Source: Desulfoluna limicola
GTDB taxonomy: Bacteria > Desulfobacterota > Desulfobacteria > Desulfobacterales > Desulfolunaceae
Length of the DNA: 64,000 nt
NCBI RefSeq assembly: GCF_021654575.1
Contig: NZ_AP024488.1
Coordinates: 5,045,501-5,109,500 of the forward strand
Direction: 5' to 3'
Part shown: piece by piece, positions 52,350 to 60,711 of the stretch
Numbering within the stretch: the first letter of the stretch is position 1
How the letters are laid out: each line of letters begins with the position of its first letter
Notes under the pieces: model-generated
What the model was told of the DNA's origin: nothing
Databases searched by the model: none
Seen by the model: only the letters and a program-made list of their open reading frames with translations
Position numbers and translations under genes: made by a program

Positions 52350-53114
52350 ATGGAATCAGAAAACAGAAACCGTATCGGGGTGGCCTCACTCTTTGATGCG
52401 GAAGAAATAAAAGAGTATTTCAATACCTTCTTTATTCTTCTTTCGGGTATTGAATTCGTCATCTTTGTGGCGCATTTCATTGGTTCCATCGGCCCGGAAA
52501 GTGGCCCTTTCCCTTGGAAACAATACTTCTTCGTCTCCTTTATCGCCCCTCTGGTGATGGTTTTTCTCATCGGCCTCGTTGTCATCGGGTTCAATTTCTA
52601 CCTGTTTGGCAATGCGCCGGAGAGGCAGGCAGACGAGGGCATGGGTGATGCCGAAGGGGAAGGCGGTCGCAAGAATATCGGGCGCACTTTCCAGAGCTTT
52701 GTCTCCGTGATTCAGCAGCTTCCCGCCCTGGCAGGGATCTTCACCCTTGGCCTGGGGTCGGTGGTACTTTACAAACTCGACGTGATCCTGGCCACCATCG
52801 GCCATGTGGGCGAACGCACCGCCTACTACCTTTTCATCGGACTTGGCGCCCTTGTTGCGGGGACCCTCATATTTCTTCTCTTCTGGCTCTTCTGGAAGTT
52901 CAAGTTGCAGAAGTACCAGATGGAGCAGCGGTGGAACTACCGCAACCGGGTGATGGAGAAGACCGGCCTGATTATTCTGGAGAACAACACCGTCATTAAC
53001 GAAGAGGGCAAGGTGCTGGTGACGGATGAGAGCCTCAAGCAGATAGAGGGGCATATCATTGAAGAGAAGATGCTTCCCGAGTATGTGGAAGTGGAAGAAC
53101 GCATCTCCCAATAA
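52350..53114 (+). CDS. Four-helix membrane protein of unknown function
   Basis: 254 residues. Four transmembrane segments (about 26-46, 60-88, 115-140, 155-182) with a charged cytoplasmic-type linker (about 90-112, Gly/Glu-rich) and a soluble C-terminal 70 residues (YRNRVMEKTGLIILENN, GKVLVTDESLKQIEGHI). No family recognised. It is followed 21 bases later by a J-domain gene in the same direction, so the pair is probably one operon and the membrane protein may be a client or partner of the chaperone. Confidence 0.72.
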   Translation: MESENRNRIGVASLFDAEEIKEYFNTFFILLSGIEFVIFVAHFIGSIGPESGPFPWKQYFFVSFIAPLVMVFLIGLVVIGFNFYLFGNAPERQADEGMGDAEGEGGRKNIGRTFQSFVSVIQQLPALAGIFTLGLGSVVLYKLDVILATIGHVGERTAYYLFIGLGALVAGTLIFLLFWLFWKFKLQKYQMEQRWNYRNRVMEKTGLIILENNTVINEEGKVLVTDESLKQIEGHIIEEKMLPEYVEVEERISQ

Positions 53115-53135
53115 GACAATCGTGACAAGAGGTTC

Positions 53136-53954
53136 ATGGAACAGACTGATTATTACGCCACCCTGGACGTCCCCAAAGACGCCGATGCGACCACCGTCCG
53201 CGATGCCTACCGAAAGCTCGCCCTTATCCACCATCCCGACCGCAACCGGAACAACCCCGAAGCCGCCGAGAAGATGAAGGCCGTCAACGAAGCCTATGCC
53301 GTCCTCTCCGACCCGGAGAAGAGGCGTAACTACGATGCCATGCAGAGCTCCTTCGGATCCGGCGCCACCAACCGGTTCCGTCAGGACTACACCGATCAGG
53401 ATATCTTTCGCGGCACGGACATCCACGCCATTTTTGAAGAGCTGGCCAAGGATTTCGGGTTTCGCGGAGGGGACGCTATCTTCAAAGAGTTTTACGGCAA
53501 TGGCTGGAAGACCTTTAACGTTTCCCGGCCCGGCTTCACCATGAAGGGGGCCTTTTTCAAGTCTTCCGGTGGCGCCGGCAAGCCCGCGGTGGAGGGAACG
53601 TCCTCCGGAGGTGGTTTTCTTGGGGGCGGTGCCGCCTCCCTTCTGGGAAATCTTCTTTCCAGGGGCGCCAAAAAGGGCGGGGATGTGATGGAAACCATCA
53701 CCATCGAAAAAGAGCTGGCCTCCTCTGGCGGACCCTTCGCCTATTTCCACAAAACACGCGGGAAGAAATTGGTTGTGAAGATTCCTCCCGGTGTACGGGA
53801 AGGCCAGAAGATTCGCCTGGCCGGTATGGGCAAAGAGGGAAAGGGGGGCGGAACCCCCGGAGACCTTTACCTGAAGGTGGCCTTCCGCAAAGGGCTCTTT
53901 GAACGCATCGGAGATCTGGTGGGGTCGGTGGGGCGCTTCGGAAGCGAAAAATAG
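53136..53954 (+). CDS. J-domain protein with DnaJ C-terminal substrate-binding region
   Basis: 272 residues. J domain (about 5-70) with the HPD motif at 33-35 (LIHHPDRNRNN). There is no zinc-finger domain. A middle region with YTDQDIFRGTDIHAIFEELAKDFGF resembles the DnaJ G/F-helix region, then Gly-rich stretches (GGGFLGGGAASLLG), then a beta-rich C-terminal domain (about 185-260, KLVVKIPPGVREGQKIRLAGMGKEGKGGGTPGDLYLKV) as in CbpA/DnaJ. It should stimulate DnaK ATPase and deliver clients. In operon with the upstream membrane protein. Confidence 0.87.
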   Translation: MEQTDYYATLDVPKDADATTVRDAYRKLALIHHPDRNRNNPEAAEKMKAVNEAYAVLSDPEKRRNYDAMQSSFGSGATNRFRQDYTDQDIFRGTDIHAIFEELAKDFGFRGGDAIFKEFYGNGWKTFNVSRPGFTMKGAFFKSSGGAGKPAVEGTSSGGGFLGGGAASLLGNLLSRGAKKGGDVMETITIEKELASSGGPFAYFHKTRGKKLVVKIPPGVREGQKIRLAGMGKEGKGGGTPGDLYLKVAFRKGLFERIGDLVGSVGRFGSEK

Positions 53955-54042
53955 GCACATCATTCCTGAAAGAGACCCTTCGCTCAGAAGGCGTCTTCAC
54001 AGACGATGGCAGTCTGTGTGGGTTAAATGTGATGACGCCCGC

Positions 54043-54072
54043 TTGACAAGGTGCGAGGTGTTCTGGTAACAC
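54043..54072 (+). promoter_or_regulatory. Candidate promoter of ADH synthase gene
   Basis: TTGACA (54043-54048), 18-bp spacer, TAACAC (54067-54072). The leader would be about 210 bases and contain the hairpin at 54186. Confidence 0.45.
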
Positions 54073-54185
54073 ATTGGTCCATGAATCGATCTATCACCCA
54101 CACAGACGCACGCTTTTGGTTTTTTTGGTTTTTTATCTGCGCCTGGGGTGTTTGCTGATCGTACTGAACCAACCAACGAACAAGC

Positions 54186-54226
54186 AAAGGGCCGCAGGCA
54201 TTGAAAAGCCGGCGGCCTTTTTTATT
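54186..54226 (+). terminator. Terminator/attenuator-like hairpin upstream of ADH synthase
   Basis: AAAGGGCCGCAGGC pairs with GCCGGCGGCCTTT (one bulge, one mismatch), followed by TTTTTT, 64 bases before the start codon. Confidence 0.75.
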
Positions 54227-54289
54227 TCTGAAATCACATTCCCGCAAGCCGCCGAAGATAAATCCTGCTGAGCCGATGAAGGAGGAGCA

Positions 54290-55102
54290 ATGTTTCTGGG
54301 TAAAGCCATCAGATTGGAGCGCGTCTTCAATCGAAACACCGGAAAAACGATTATTGTCCCCATGGACCACGGCGTCACCGTTGGCCCCATCTACGGGGTG
54401 GTCGACCTGAAGGGCACCGTGGACAAGGTTGCCGAAGGCGGCGCCAATGCGGTCATCATGCACAAGGGGTTGCCGAGGCGCACCCATCGGGGGCACGGCA
54501 CCGACATCGGGCTTATCGTGCACCTTTCGGCCAGCACCGTTTTGTCGCCTTTTCCCAATGCCAAAACCATGGTGGGAAGTGTGGAAGACGCCATTCGCAT
54601 CGGGGCCGACGCCATTTCCATCCATGTGAACCTCGGTGACGAAAAAGAGATGGAGATGCTGGAGTCTTTCGGGAGAATCAGCTCAGAGGCCGCCAGCTGG
54701 GGCATGCCTCTCCTTGCCATGGTCTATGCCCGTGGTGCAGGAATTCGCGATGAGTTTGACGTGGAGGTGGTGAAGCATTCGGCGCGCCTCGCCGAAGAGC
54801 TGGGTGCCGATGTGGTGAAGGTTCCCTACACCGGATCCACCGAATCCTTTGCCCAGGTGGTGGAAGGGTGCTGCATTCCCGTGGTCATCGCCGGAGGCCC
54901 CCGAATGTCCTGCCATCGCGATATTGTTCAGATGGTCTACGATGCCAACCAGGCCGGAGGGGCGGGCCTGTCGATTGGTCGCAACGTCTTTCAGGATGAA
55001 AACCCCGCCCTTCTCGTCAAAGCCCTCAATGGCGTTGTGCACGAAGGCAAGGGTGTGGACGAGACCATGGCGTTCCTGGAGGCCAGTCTTCAAGGGGCAT
55101 AG
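54290..55102 (+). CDS. ADH synthase / class I aldolase (AroA'-type)
   Basis: 270 residues, a DeoC/FbaB-type TIM barrel resembling archaeal 2-amino-3,7-dideoxy-D-threo-hept-6-ulosonate synthase: GKAIRLERVFNRNTGKTII, PMDHGVTVGP with Asp26, Tyr146 in AMVYARGAG and the Schiff-base Lys177 in VVKVPYTGS. It makes the first intermediate of the alternative route to 3-dehydroquinate used by methanogens and sulfate reducers. Class I fructose-bisphosphate aldolase is the close alternative. No AroB' gene is next to it, so partner genes must be elsewhere. AAGGAGGAG precedes the ATG and a strong terminator follows. Confidence 0.82.
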   Translation: MFLGKAIRLERVFNRNTGKTIIVPMDHGVTVGPIYGVVDLKGTVDKVAEGGANAVIMHKGLPRRTHRGHGTDIGLIVHLSASTVLSPFPNAKTMVGSVEDAIRIGADAISIHVNLGDEKEMEMLESFGRISSEAASWGMPLLAMVYARGAGIRDEFDVEVVKHSARLAEELGADVVKVPYTGSTESFAQVVEGCCIPVVIAGGPRMSCHRDIVQMVYDANQAGGAGLSIGRNVFQDENPALLVKALNGVVHEGKGVDETMAFLEASLQGA

Positions 55103-55169
55103 CGGGCAGAGGCCTGAAAGAGGGGGGCCTGGATTTTTCTTCAGGGATCATGATTTAAGAATAAACAGG

Positions 55170-55208
55170 AAACGCCGCTGCATCCGGGAGATGCAGCGGC
55201 GTTTTTTT
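55170..55208 (+). terminator. Rho-independent terminator after ADH synthase
   Basis: AAACGCCGCTGCATC-CGGGA-GATGCAGCGGCGTTT, a 15-bp perfect stem followed by T7. Confidence 0.96.
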
Positions 55209-55242
55209 ATTTCAGCGGTAACTATTCAGCCCACAAAAAGCA

Positions 55243-55405
55243 GCCTCCGGCGGCAAGGTGTGCCACCTTGAAAGCTGGTAGCGGATGCGCTTAGCCCCTG
55301 GTTCCTCGGGTCAAATCACATCCGCCTTTAAAGCGGAGTTCGTTCGTGAACCATCTTTAAAACCTGTGTATCAAACGGTTGGCCCCCGGCAGGGCCGCCG
55401 TAGGC
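55243..55405. repeat. Palindromic element copy, full-length A-to-B type
   Basis: 163 bp. Preceded by GTAACTATTCAGC (55218-55230). A end GCCTCCGGCGG (55243-55253), central arms GCGGATGCG (55281-55289) and CACATCCGC (55317-55325), B end GGTTGGCCCCCGGCAGGG then CCGCCGTAGGC to 55405. Confidence 0.87.
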
Positions 55406-55486
55406 GACTATCAACTGAATGGATACATTGCTGCAAGGGTATGTCAAGGCACGGGTCGGCCCACTTGGTCCATCGACCATGACTGG

Positions 55487-56326
55487 TTAGACGCTTGTGC
55501 CTTGGAGCGCTTCTTCAACCATGCGATTGATGGTGACCGCTTCCTCTTCCCGGCCATGCTTCAGGCACCCCCCGGCATAGATCCGGCCTTTTTTCTGAAG
55601 GACAGCACGTGTTGCCTCCTTCTGGGGCGCTGACAGGGCCTCACGCTCAAGAAGGCGCGCCATGGACTGGATGCGGAACCGATCCAGCAGCGGGGTCTTT
55701 GAGAGTTGGTCATCATGACCGCCATGCTTCACAACCAAGGGGGACGGTGTGGTGTATACAGGGTAATGGCAGGCAATTCTGAGCCAGAGATCATAGTCTT
55801 CACAGGCGGGAAGGGACTCATCAAACAGGCCCACGGCTCCAAAGAGGGACCGCCTCATCATCACCGCGGACGGGCTGACAAGGCAAAGGTGGAGAGAGGC
55901 CTCGAAGATGTCTCCCGAAGGCTTTTTGTGATGCTTGCACGGGTTTACCCGCTTGCCGTTTCGGATCCAGATCTCTTCGGTCTGGCAGATAAGGGCGTCT
56001 GGGTTTTTCTCAAAAAATCCGACCTGCTCCGTGAGCTTTCCCGGCAGCCAGCTGTCATCGGAGTCAAGGAAAGCGATAAACTCCCCGGTGGAAGCAGAAA
56101 TGCCATGGTTTCTCGCACGGCTTACCCCACCATTTTCAAGGGTCAGGATCCGTATGGTATCTCCATATCGTCCCAGCAGCGCAGGGGTCTCATCCGTGGA
56201 GCCGTCATCTACAACGAGAAGCTCTACATTCGGGTACTCCTGCGCCAACACCGAGTCCACGGCCGCCTCAAGGGTCCAGGCTCGGTTGTAGGTCGGTATG
56301 ATCACACTGACCAATGGGTTGTTCAT
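55487..56326 (-). CDS. Family 2 glycosyltransferase
   Basis: 279 residues, GT-A fold. N-terminal VSVIIPTYNRA (6-16), VVDDGSTDET (38-47), ENGGVSRARNHG, the metal/sugar-nucleotide motif LDSDDSW (87-93), and SLPACEDYDLWLRIA with the ED catalytic-type motif. No transmembrane segments; cytoplasmic, acting on nucleotide sugars for surface polysaccharide or glycan; acceptor unknown. ATG at 56326 with AAGGA upstream; longer frames to 56524 enter a palindromic element. No polysaccharide gene cluster surrounds it, so it appears isolated. Confidence 0.88.
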   Translation of the reverse strand: MNNPLVSVIIPTYNRAWTLEAAVDSVLAQEYPNVELLVVDDGSTDETPALLGRYGDTIRILTLENGGVSRARNHGISASTGEFIAFLDSDDSWLPGKLTEQVGFFEKNPDALICQTEEIWIRNGKRVNPCKHHKKPSGDIFEASLHLCLVSPSAVMMRRSLFGAVGLFDESLPACEDYDLWLRIACHYPVYTTPSPLVVKHGGHDDQLSKTPLLDRFRIQSMARLLEREALSAPQKEATRAVLQKKGRIYAGGCLKHGREEEAVTINRMVEEALQGTSV

Positions 56327-56671
56327 CATGATTCCTTGGCCCTGTGGCCATATGTTGAGTGTGTTGACTAAGAACTGTGCCTCCGGCGGCAAGGTGAGCC
56401 ACCTTGAAAGCTGATTGCCATTGTGCTTCACCCTTCGTTCCTCAGGGCGAATCCCAATGGCCTTCGCAAATTTAGGCTGCAAGGGCTTTTCCACCGGCGC
56501 CGGAGTTCGTCTATCCAACTGCAAGAACCTCTATGCCCAGTTAACAGTCCTAAACCACGAAAGTCACGTCGTACCCTTCGCAAACCTGGGGCATGTTTTT
56601 TGTCTTTTGCTCTGAATGTGGTAGAAGATTGTAGCACTCTTTTTAAAAAAAATCGACGCGAGGAGTCTTCC
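56327..56671. other. Gene-free region between divergent genes
   Basis: A palindromic element at 56379-56466 and otherwise nothing recognisable; the HAD gene promoter should lie near 56600-56650 (AT-rich). Confidence 0.45.
56379..56466. repeat. Palindromic element copy, A end
   Basis: GCCTCCGGCGG (56379-56389), hairpin AAGGTGAGCCACCTT, central arms GCCATTGTG and CCCAATGGC around TTCGTTCCTCA. Confidence 0.82.
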
Positions 56672-57142
56672 ATGATCACCCAGTCCATTTCCGGATTTTC
56701 CGATATTTCCATTTCTCACCTGGTCCTTGATTACAACGGGACCCTTGCCCTGGACGGTGTGCCTCTCATGGGCGTTCGGGAGCGGCTTGAGGCGCTTTCG
56801 GCAGAGGTGACCATTCATGTGGTCACTGCCGATACCTTCGGCAAGGCTGCAGATGCTCTTTCTGATTGGCCCGTGTTCCTCACAATCCTGACCCCGGGGG
56901 AAGAGGCCGGGCAGAAGGAGACCTATGTGCAGACCCTGGGGCCTGACAATGTGGTGGCTGTGGGCAATGGGCGCAATGATTGTCGCATGTTGAGCGTTGC
57001 CTGTGTGGGCATGGCCATTACCGGACCGGAAGGTGCCTCGTCTCCGGCTCTTCTGTCGGCGGACGTTGTGTGTCCGGATATATTGGTCGCCCTGGACCTT
57101 CTGAAGCATCCGGAGCGTTTGAAGGCAACTTTGAGAACCTGA
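56672..57142 (+). CDS. Small HAD-family hydrolase (soluble P-type ATPase-like)
   Basis: 156 residues. Motif I is LVLDYNGTLALDG with the nucleophile Asp20; VVTADTFGKA carries motif II, and VAVGNGRNDCRMLSVACVGMAI carries motif IV with GxxND as in P-type ATPase P-domains. There is no cap domain and no membrane helix. It is probably a small-molecule or protein phosphatase; substrate unknown. ATG at 56672 follows GCGAGGAGTCTTCC; a longer frame to 56423 starts inside repeat DNA and is rejected. Confidence 0.85.
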   Translation: MITQSISGFSDISISHLVLDYNGTLALDGVPLMGVRERLEALSAEVTIHVVTADTFGKAADALSDWPVFLTILTPGEEAGQKETYVQTLGPDNVVAVGNGRNDCRMLSVACVGMAITGPEGASSPALLSADVVCPDILVALDLLKHPERLKATLRT

Positions 57143-57204
57143 GAGGCGTGTGCTCTCATTCCCGATTAAATATTAGCGCGGTTGTAACTATTCAGCTCAA
57201 CATT

Positions 57205-57294
57205 GCCTCCGGCGGCCCTGCCGGGGGCCAAACTTTTGAAACGTTTGATAAACAGGTTTTAGGTGCTCATGATAAAAAGCGATCCGCCGGAGGC
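57205..57294. repeat. Palindromic element copy, short B-to-B type
   Basis: 90 bp. TAACTATTCAGCTCAACATT precedes GCCTCCGGCGG (57205-57215), then CCCTGCCGGGGGCC and AAACTTTTGAAACGTTTGA, and CCGCCGGAGGC (57284-57294) followed by ATAGGTGAATCG. It matches the copy at 41979 without its inserted hairpin. Confidence 0.87.
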
Positions 57295-57498
57295 ATAGGT
57301 GAATCGTCACGAATGGCTTAGCCTTATCACATTTTCGAACGTGGGGGAGTCATTCTGCTCTACCCAGTGTGTTCGGTCCTTACCTGCCTTGATGCAATTT
57401 TATCCTTCCATATCTCTCGAATATTTATAAGTAAAAATAACTTTCTATGAATATAATTCATTGCGAATGATTGATTTGATCCGCGGTGTGAATTTTGA

Positions 57499-57526
57499 TT
57501 GACTTTCGAACGAACGTTCGTATATC
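57499..57526 (+). promoter_or_regulatory. Promoter with overlapping TetR operator
   Basis: TTGACT (57499-57504), 16-bp spacer, TATATC (57521-57526). The perfect palindrome ACGAACGTTCGT (57510-57521) fills the spacer, as expected for an autorepressed TetR gene 80 bases downstream. Confidence 0.7.
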
Positions 57527-57608
57527 CGTTGTAACGATGTTTCGTGTGTGAATCGTTTGTTTGTAATGCGAATAATTTCTCCCTCCTCTCAGAACGGACA
57601 TCGCCACC

Positions 57609-58286
57609 ATGCCAGAGACGTTCCCCGATATATCATCTTGCAAGTCCACCCGTCAGGCCATCCTGGACGCTGCGGGTCAGTTGTTTGCCCACAAGGGGCT
57701 TGGCGGAACCGGGATCCGGGAAATCGTCAAGCAGGCCGGCACCTCCCTGTCTTCGGTGAACTACCATTTCACGAACAAGGAGGGGCTCTACCTCGCGTGC
57801 ATCCGCCACATTATGGATGAAAAACTCGATTTTCCGGGACTGTTCAGCATCCTTGACATGGGTCCCTATACCACGCCCCAGCAGGTCTCGGATGTGCTCG
57901 GCTACATGATGCATCGATGCCTGATGGCCCTGCTCGGCCCGGGGGTGCCTGAATGGTACGGAACGCTCATGGTGCGGTCACGCATGGAGCTGCACCCGAA
58001 GTCATCACGGGCCCTTATGCGGCTGGAAGAACCTCAGAAGCTACGGACATTTGTCCTTGATCATGTCCCGGGGCTGAATGAGGCCTTTGTGCAGTACTGG
58101 TATGTCAACGTCATGGCACAGGTTCAGTATTACATTCTGGAGCGGGAGGCGGTGCTTATCGCCTTTGATATCACCTTGTACGATGAGGCATTTTTGAATG
58201 CGACGGCCTGCTATATGGCTGAAAGCATGACACAGATTCTGGGGCTCCCGGTCCCGGACCACGGTGAGGTTGCAAGGAGGCTTTGA
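57609..58286 (+). CDS. TetR-family regulator (CecR-like) of the efflux operon
   Basis: 225 residues. N-terminal TetR helix-turn-helix (about 14-60: STRQAILDAAGQLFAHKGL, GIREIVKQAGTSLSSVNYHF, NKEGLYLACIRHI) and a helical ligand domain resembling the CecR/DUF1956 type. It probably represses its own operon through ACGAACGTTCGT and releases on binding an exported compound. The stop overlaps the next start (TGATG), coupling it to the TolC-fusion gene. Confidence 0.88.
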   Translation: MPETFPDISSCKSTRQAILDAAGQLFAHKGLGGTGIREIVKQAGTSLSSVNYHFTNKEGLYLACIRHIMDEKLDFPGLFSILDMGPYTTPQQVSDVLGYMMHRCLMALLGPGVPEWYGTLMVRSRMELHPKSSRALMRLEEPQKLRTFVLDHVPGLNEAFVQYWYVNVMAQVQYYILEREAVLIAFDITLYDEAFLNATACYMAESMTQILGLPVPDHGEVARRL

Positions 58287-60631
58287 TGCGAAGCGGCGGG
58301 ATAACTGGATGTTTGCGGAAAGGGGCATCTTGGCTGTTGGGAGTCTGGGTGGCCGTGGGGGTGGTTGGGGTGCCTGCCACCCATGCCGAAGCGACACGCG
58401 TGGTGGTGGGCGTCGTCTCTGGAGGCCCGGCGTCTTCCCTGGGCGCGTTTCTTGTAACGTTGCAGCAGGAGCTTGCCACGCTTGCCGGGCCGGAACTTGA
58501 GGTGATGGTCGCCGGAGAGAAGGTGAGGCACGGAGACTGGACCCCCGAAGGTCTGGAGAGTGCATTCAAGGCCCTGGAGGCAGACAGCGGGATCACCCTT
58601 GGGGTGGCGCTGGGCTATGTGGCCTCTGGTGTGGCGGCCCAACGAGAGCACTGGGATAAGCCGATTCTGGCCACCCACCTTCTCAGCAGGCAGCCTGAAA
58701 AGGTCCCCAATTTTGATGCCATCGTGGTGGGGCCTTTGATTCGCATTGGCCTGGAGCAGTTTTTCGAGGCCATTCCCCTTGAAAAGGTCACCCTTGTGGT
58801 GGATGAACATGCCGGCGCAATCCTTCCTGAGATCACGGCTTTTGCTGAGTCCCTTGAGTCAATGCAACGGAGACAGTGGACCATTCGATCCGTTCCGGCA
58901 CGAACAGAGTCCCTGCTTGAGGCGGTGGGCGACGAGACGGGCGGTGTGGTCTTTTCTCCTTTTCCAGGGTTTTCGCGTGAGGGCATGGCAGAGGTGGCCC
59001 AAGGGCTTGTGACGCGAAACCTTCCCTCCTACGCCATGGGCGGGCGAGGGGATGTGGAGGCGGGGCTGCTTTTCGGGTCCGAGCCCAAGGGTGAGGTGCG
59101 GCGGTTGGCGCGCCGTACGGCCCTCACCCTGTACAGCATGGCCCGGAACGAGTCCCTTGGAACCGGTCGCGATGAGTGGGCGGTGGAGGGGACCCCTGTG
59201 ATTAATATGGACACGGCCGAGGCCATTGGCTTTTCTCCTGGGTGGGAGCTTTTTCGCTATGCGGAAAAGGTGGGGGGCACCCAGCCTGAATCGCTGGTTC
59301 TCTCCCTTTCCGAATCCATCACCCGGGCCCGGTTGTACAACCCCGGGTTGGCGTCCGAAGCCCGTCTTGTGGAGGCCCAGGGCCAGGACATAAACAAGGC
59401 CCTTTCCTATCTTGCCCCCCGTATTGAGGCTTCGCTGACAGGGCTGAAGATCGATCAGAACAGCGCTGAAAAGAGCATGGGTACAGAGTCCGAGGAGAGC
59501 ATCAAAGGAAGCCTGACCCTCACCCAGGTGATCTATTCAGAGGAAGTGGTCAGCAGCTACAGCGCATTGAAAGACTTTCAGCTCTCCCGGGAAGCCGAGC
59601 AGCAGGCAAGGGAGCTCGACAAGGCCCTGGCCGCAGGGGAGGCCTACATTTCGTTGCTGAAGGTGCGCACCCTTGTCCGGGTGCGTGAAGTAAACCTGGC
59701 CCTGACCCAGGAGAACCTGGAACGTGCCCGTGCCCGAAAGCAGGCGGGGGCTCTAAATCCGTCGGAGCTTTTCAGGTGGGAGAGTGAGGTGGCGAAGAAC
59801 CGCACCGAACTTCTTCAAGCCATGGCCCAGGTGCGGTTTGCAGAGAACGCACTCAAACGTCTTTGCGGCATGGCCGTGACGGACTCGGTGGATGTGGGGG
59901 GAGGGGAGGATGACCATGGGGTGCTTCTCACCTCCCGCACAGAGTTCGAGGAGATGATGGCTCGCCCGGCAGAGTTCGACAAGCTTGTCGCTGCCATGGT
60001 GGCGGTGGGCTGGGAGGCCTCGCCGGAGCTTTTGCAGATCGATCACGCCCTGGCCTCGGGCCGTCGTCGGGTGAAGGGGGCCAAGCGGGCCTTTTACCTG
60101 CCGGAAGTGGCTCTCAAGGGCGTGGTGACAGAGGTCCTTGATCGTCATGGCTATGACAAGGTGTACCCTCCCTTTGATGAGCAGGAGTGGCATGTGGCCA
60201 TCCAGGCGAGCTTTCCCCTGGTCTCGGGAGGGGAGCGGCTTGCCGATTTGCGCAAGGTGGCCGGTGAGACGGCCTCTCTTTCCCTGAAACGGCGGTATGT
60301 CATGACCCTGTTGTCGGAAAAAATCACAGATGCCGCCATCGCCGCCCTGGTATCCAAGGCCTCCATCGGTCTTGCTTCCAGTGCATGGGAGTCGGCAAAG
60401 AAAAACCTGACCCTCGTCACCGACGCGTACGCCGAAGGGGCTGTTCCGGTGATTACCCTTCTTGATGCCCAGAATACGGCGGTCAAAGCGCGCATCGCCT
60501 CTGACAACGCCGCCTACGACTACATGGTGGACATGCTGCGCCTTCAGCGTCTGTTGGGCCGGGTGGATTTTTCCGGAACGGCCGGCGAAGAGATGGTGAA
60601 GGCATTGGAAACGGCTGGAACAAGGGGCTGA
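58286..60631 (+). CDS. TolC-family outer-membrane channel fused to an ABC substrate-binding-like domain
   Basis: 781 residues, almost twice a normal TolC. Signal peptide (about 1-35), then a periplasmic binding-protein domain of the ABC_sub_bind type (about 38-325: RVVVGVVSGG, WDKPILATHLLS, FDAIVVGPLIRIG, GGRGDVEAGLLFG, VEGTPVINMDTAEAIGFSP), then an OEP/TolC region (about 340-775) with coiled-coil helices such as ALTQENLERARARKQAGALN and KKNLTLVTDAYAEGAVPVITL. It should form the outer channel for the adaptor and pump downstream; the added domain may bind substrate in the periplasm. AAGGAGG is five bases before the ATG. The stop lies in CAAGGGGCTGAGCCCCTTG of a palindromic element. Confidence 0.88.
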   Translation: MRSGGITGCLRKGASWLLGVWVAVGVVGVPATHAEATRVVVGVVSGGPASSLGAFLVTLQQELATLAGPELEVMVAGEKVRHGDWTPEGLESAFKALEADSGITLGVALGYVASGVAAQREHWDKPILATHLLSRQPEKVPNFDAIVVGPLIRIGLEQFFEAIPLEKVTLVVDEHAGAILPEITAFAESLESMQRRQWTIRSVPARTESLLEAVGDETGGVVFSPFPGFSREGMAEVAQGLVTRNLPSYAMGGRGDVEAGLLFGSEPKGEVRRLARRTALTLYSMARNESLGTGRDEWAVEGTPVINMDTAEAIGFSPGWELFRYAEKVGGTQPESLVLSLSESITRARLYNPGLASEARLVEAQGQDINKALSYLAPRIEASLTGLKIDQNSAEKSMGTESEESIKGSLTLTQVIYSEEVVSSYSALKDFQLSREAEQQARELDKALAAGEAYISLLKVRTLVRVREVNLALTQENLERARARKQAGALNPSELFRWESEVAKNRTELLQAMAQVRFAENALKRLCGMAVTDSVDVGGGEDDHGVLLTSRTEFEEMMARPAEFDKLVAAMVAVGWEASPELLQIDHALASGRRRVKGAKRAFYLPEVALKGVVTEVLDRHGYDKVYPPFDEQEWHVAIQASFPLVSGGERLADLRKVAGETASLSLKRRYVMTLLSEKITDAAIAALVSKASIGLASSAWESAKKNLTLVTDAYAEGAVPVITLLDAQNTAVKARIASDNAAYDYMVDMLRLQRLLGRVDFSGTAGEEMVKALETAGTRG

Positions 60632-60711
60632 GCCCCTTGACCCCAGGTTCGCAAATGCGCCCGACCTTCGCTTCTCAGGTCGATCACAGTTGCTGATGGG
60701 CTGCGCCCGTG
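60621..60711. repeat. Palindromic element copy overlapping the TolC gene 3' end
   Basis: Hairpin CAAGGGGCTGAGCCCCTTG (60621-60639) contains the stop codon. Then CCCCAGGTTCGCAAATGC, a decayed centre and GGGCTGCGCCC. No terminal GCCTCCGGCGG is present. Confidence 0.72.

Larger units (their letters stand above)
53955..54289. other. Leader region of the ADH synthase gene
   Basis: 335 bases with a TTGACA-18-TAACAC promoter candidate (54043-54072), a T-rich stretch (about 54115-54135), a terminator-like hairpin (54186-54226) and a good ribosome site. No repeat copy and no gene. Confidence 0.5.
57143..57608. other. Gene-free region before the efflux operon
   Basis: A palindromic element (57205-57294), an AT-rich stretch (about 57390-57500) and the TetR operator/promoter (57499-57526). 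No gene. Confidence 0.55.
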
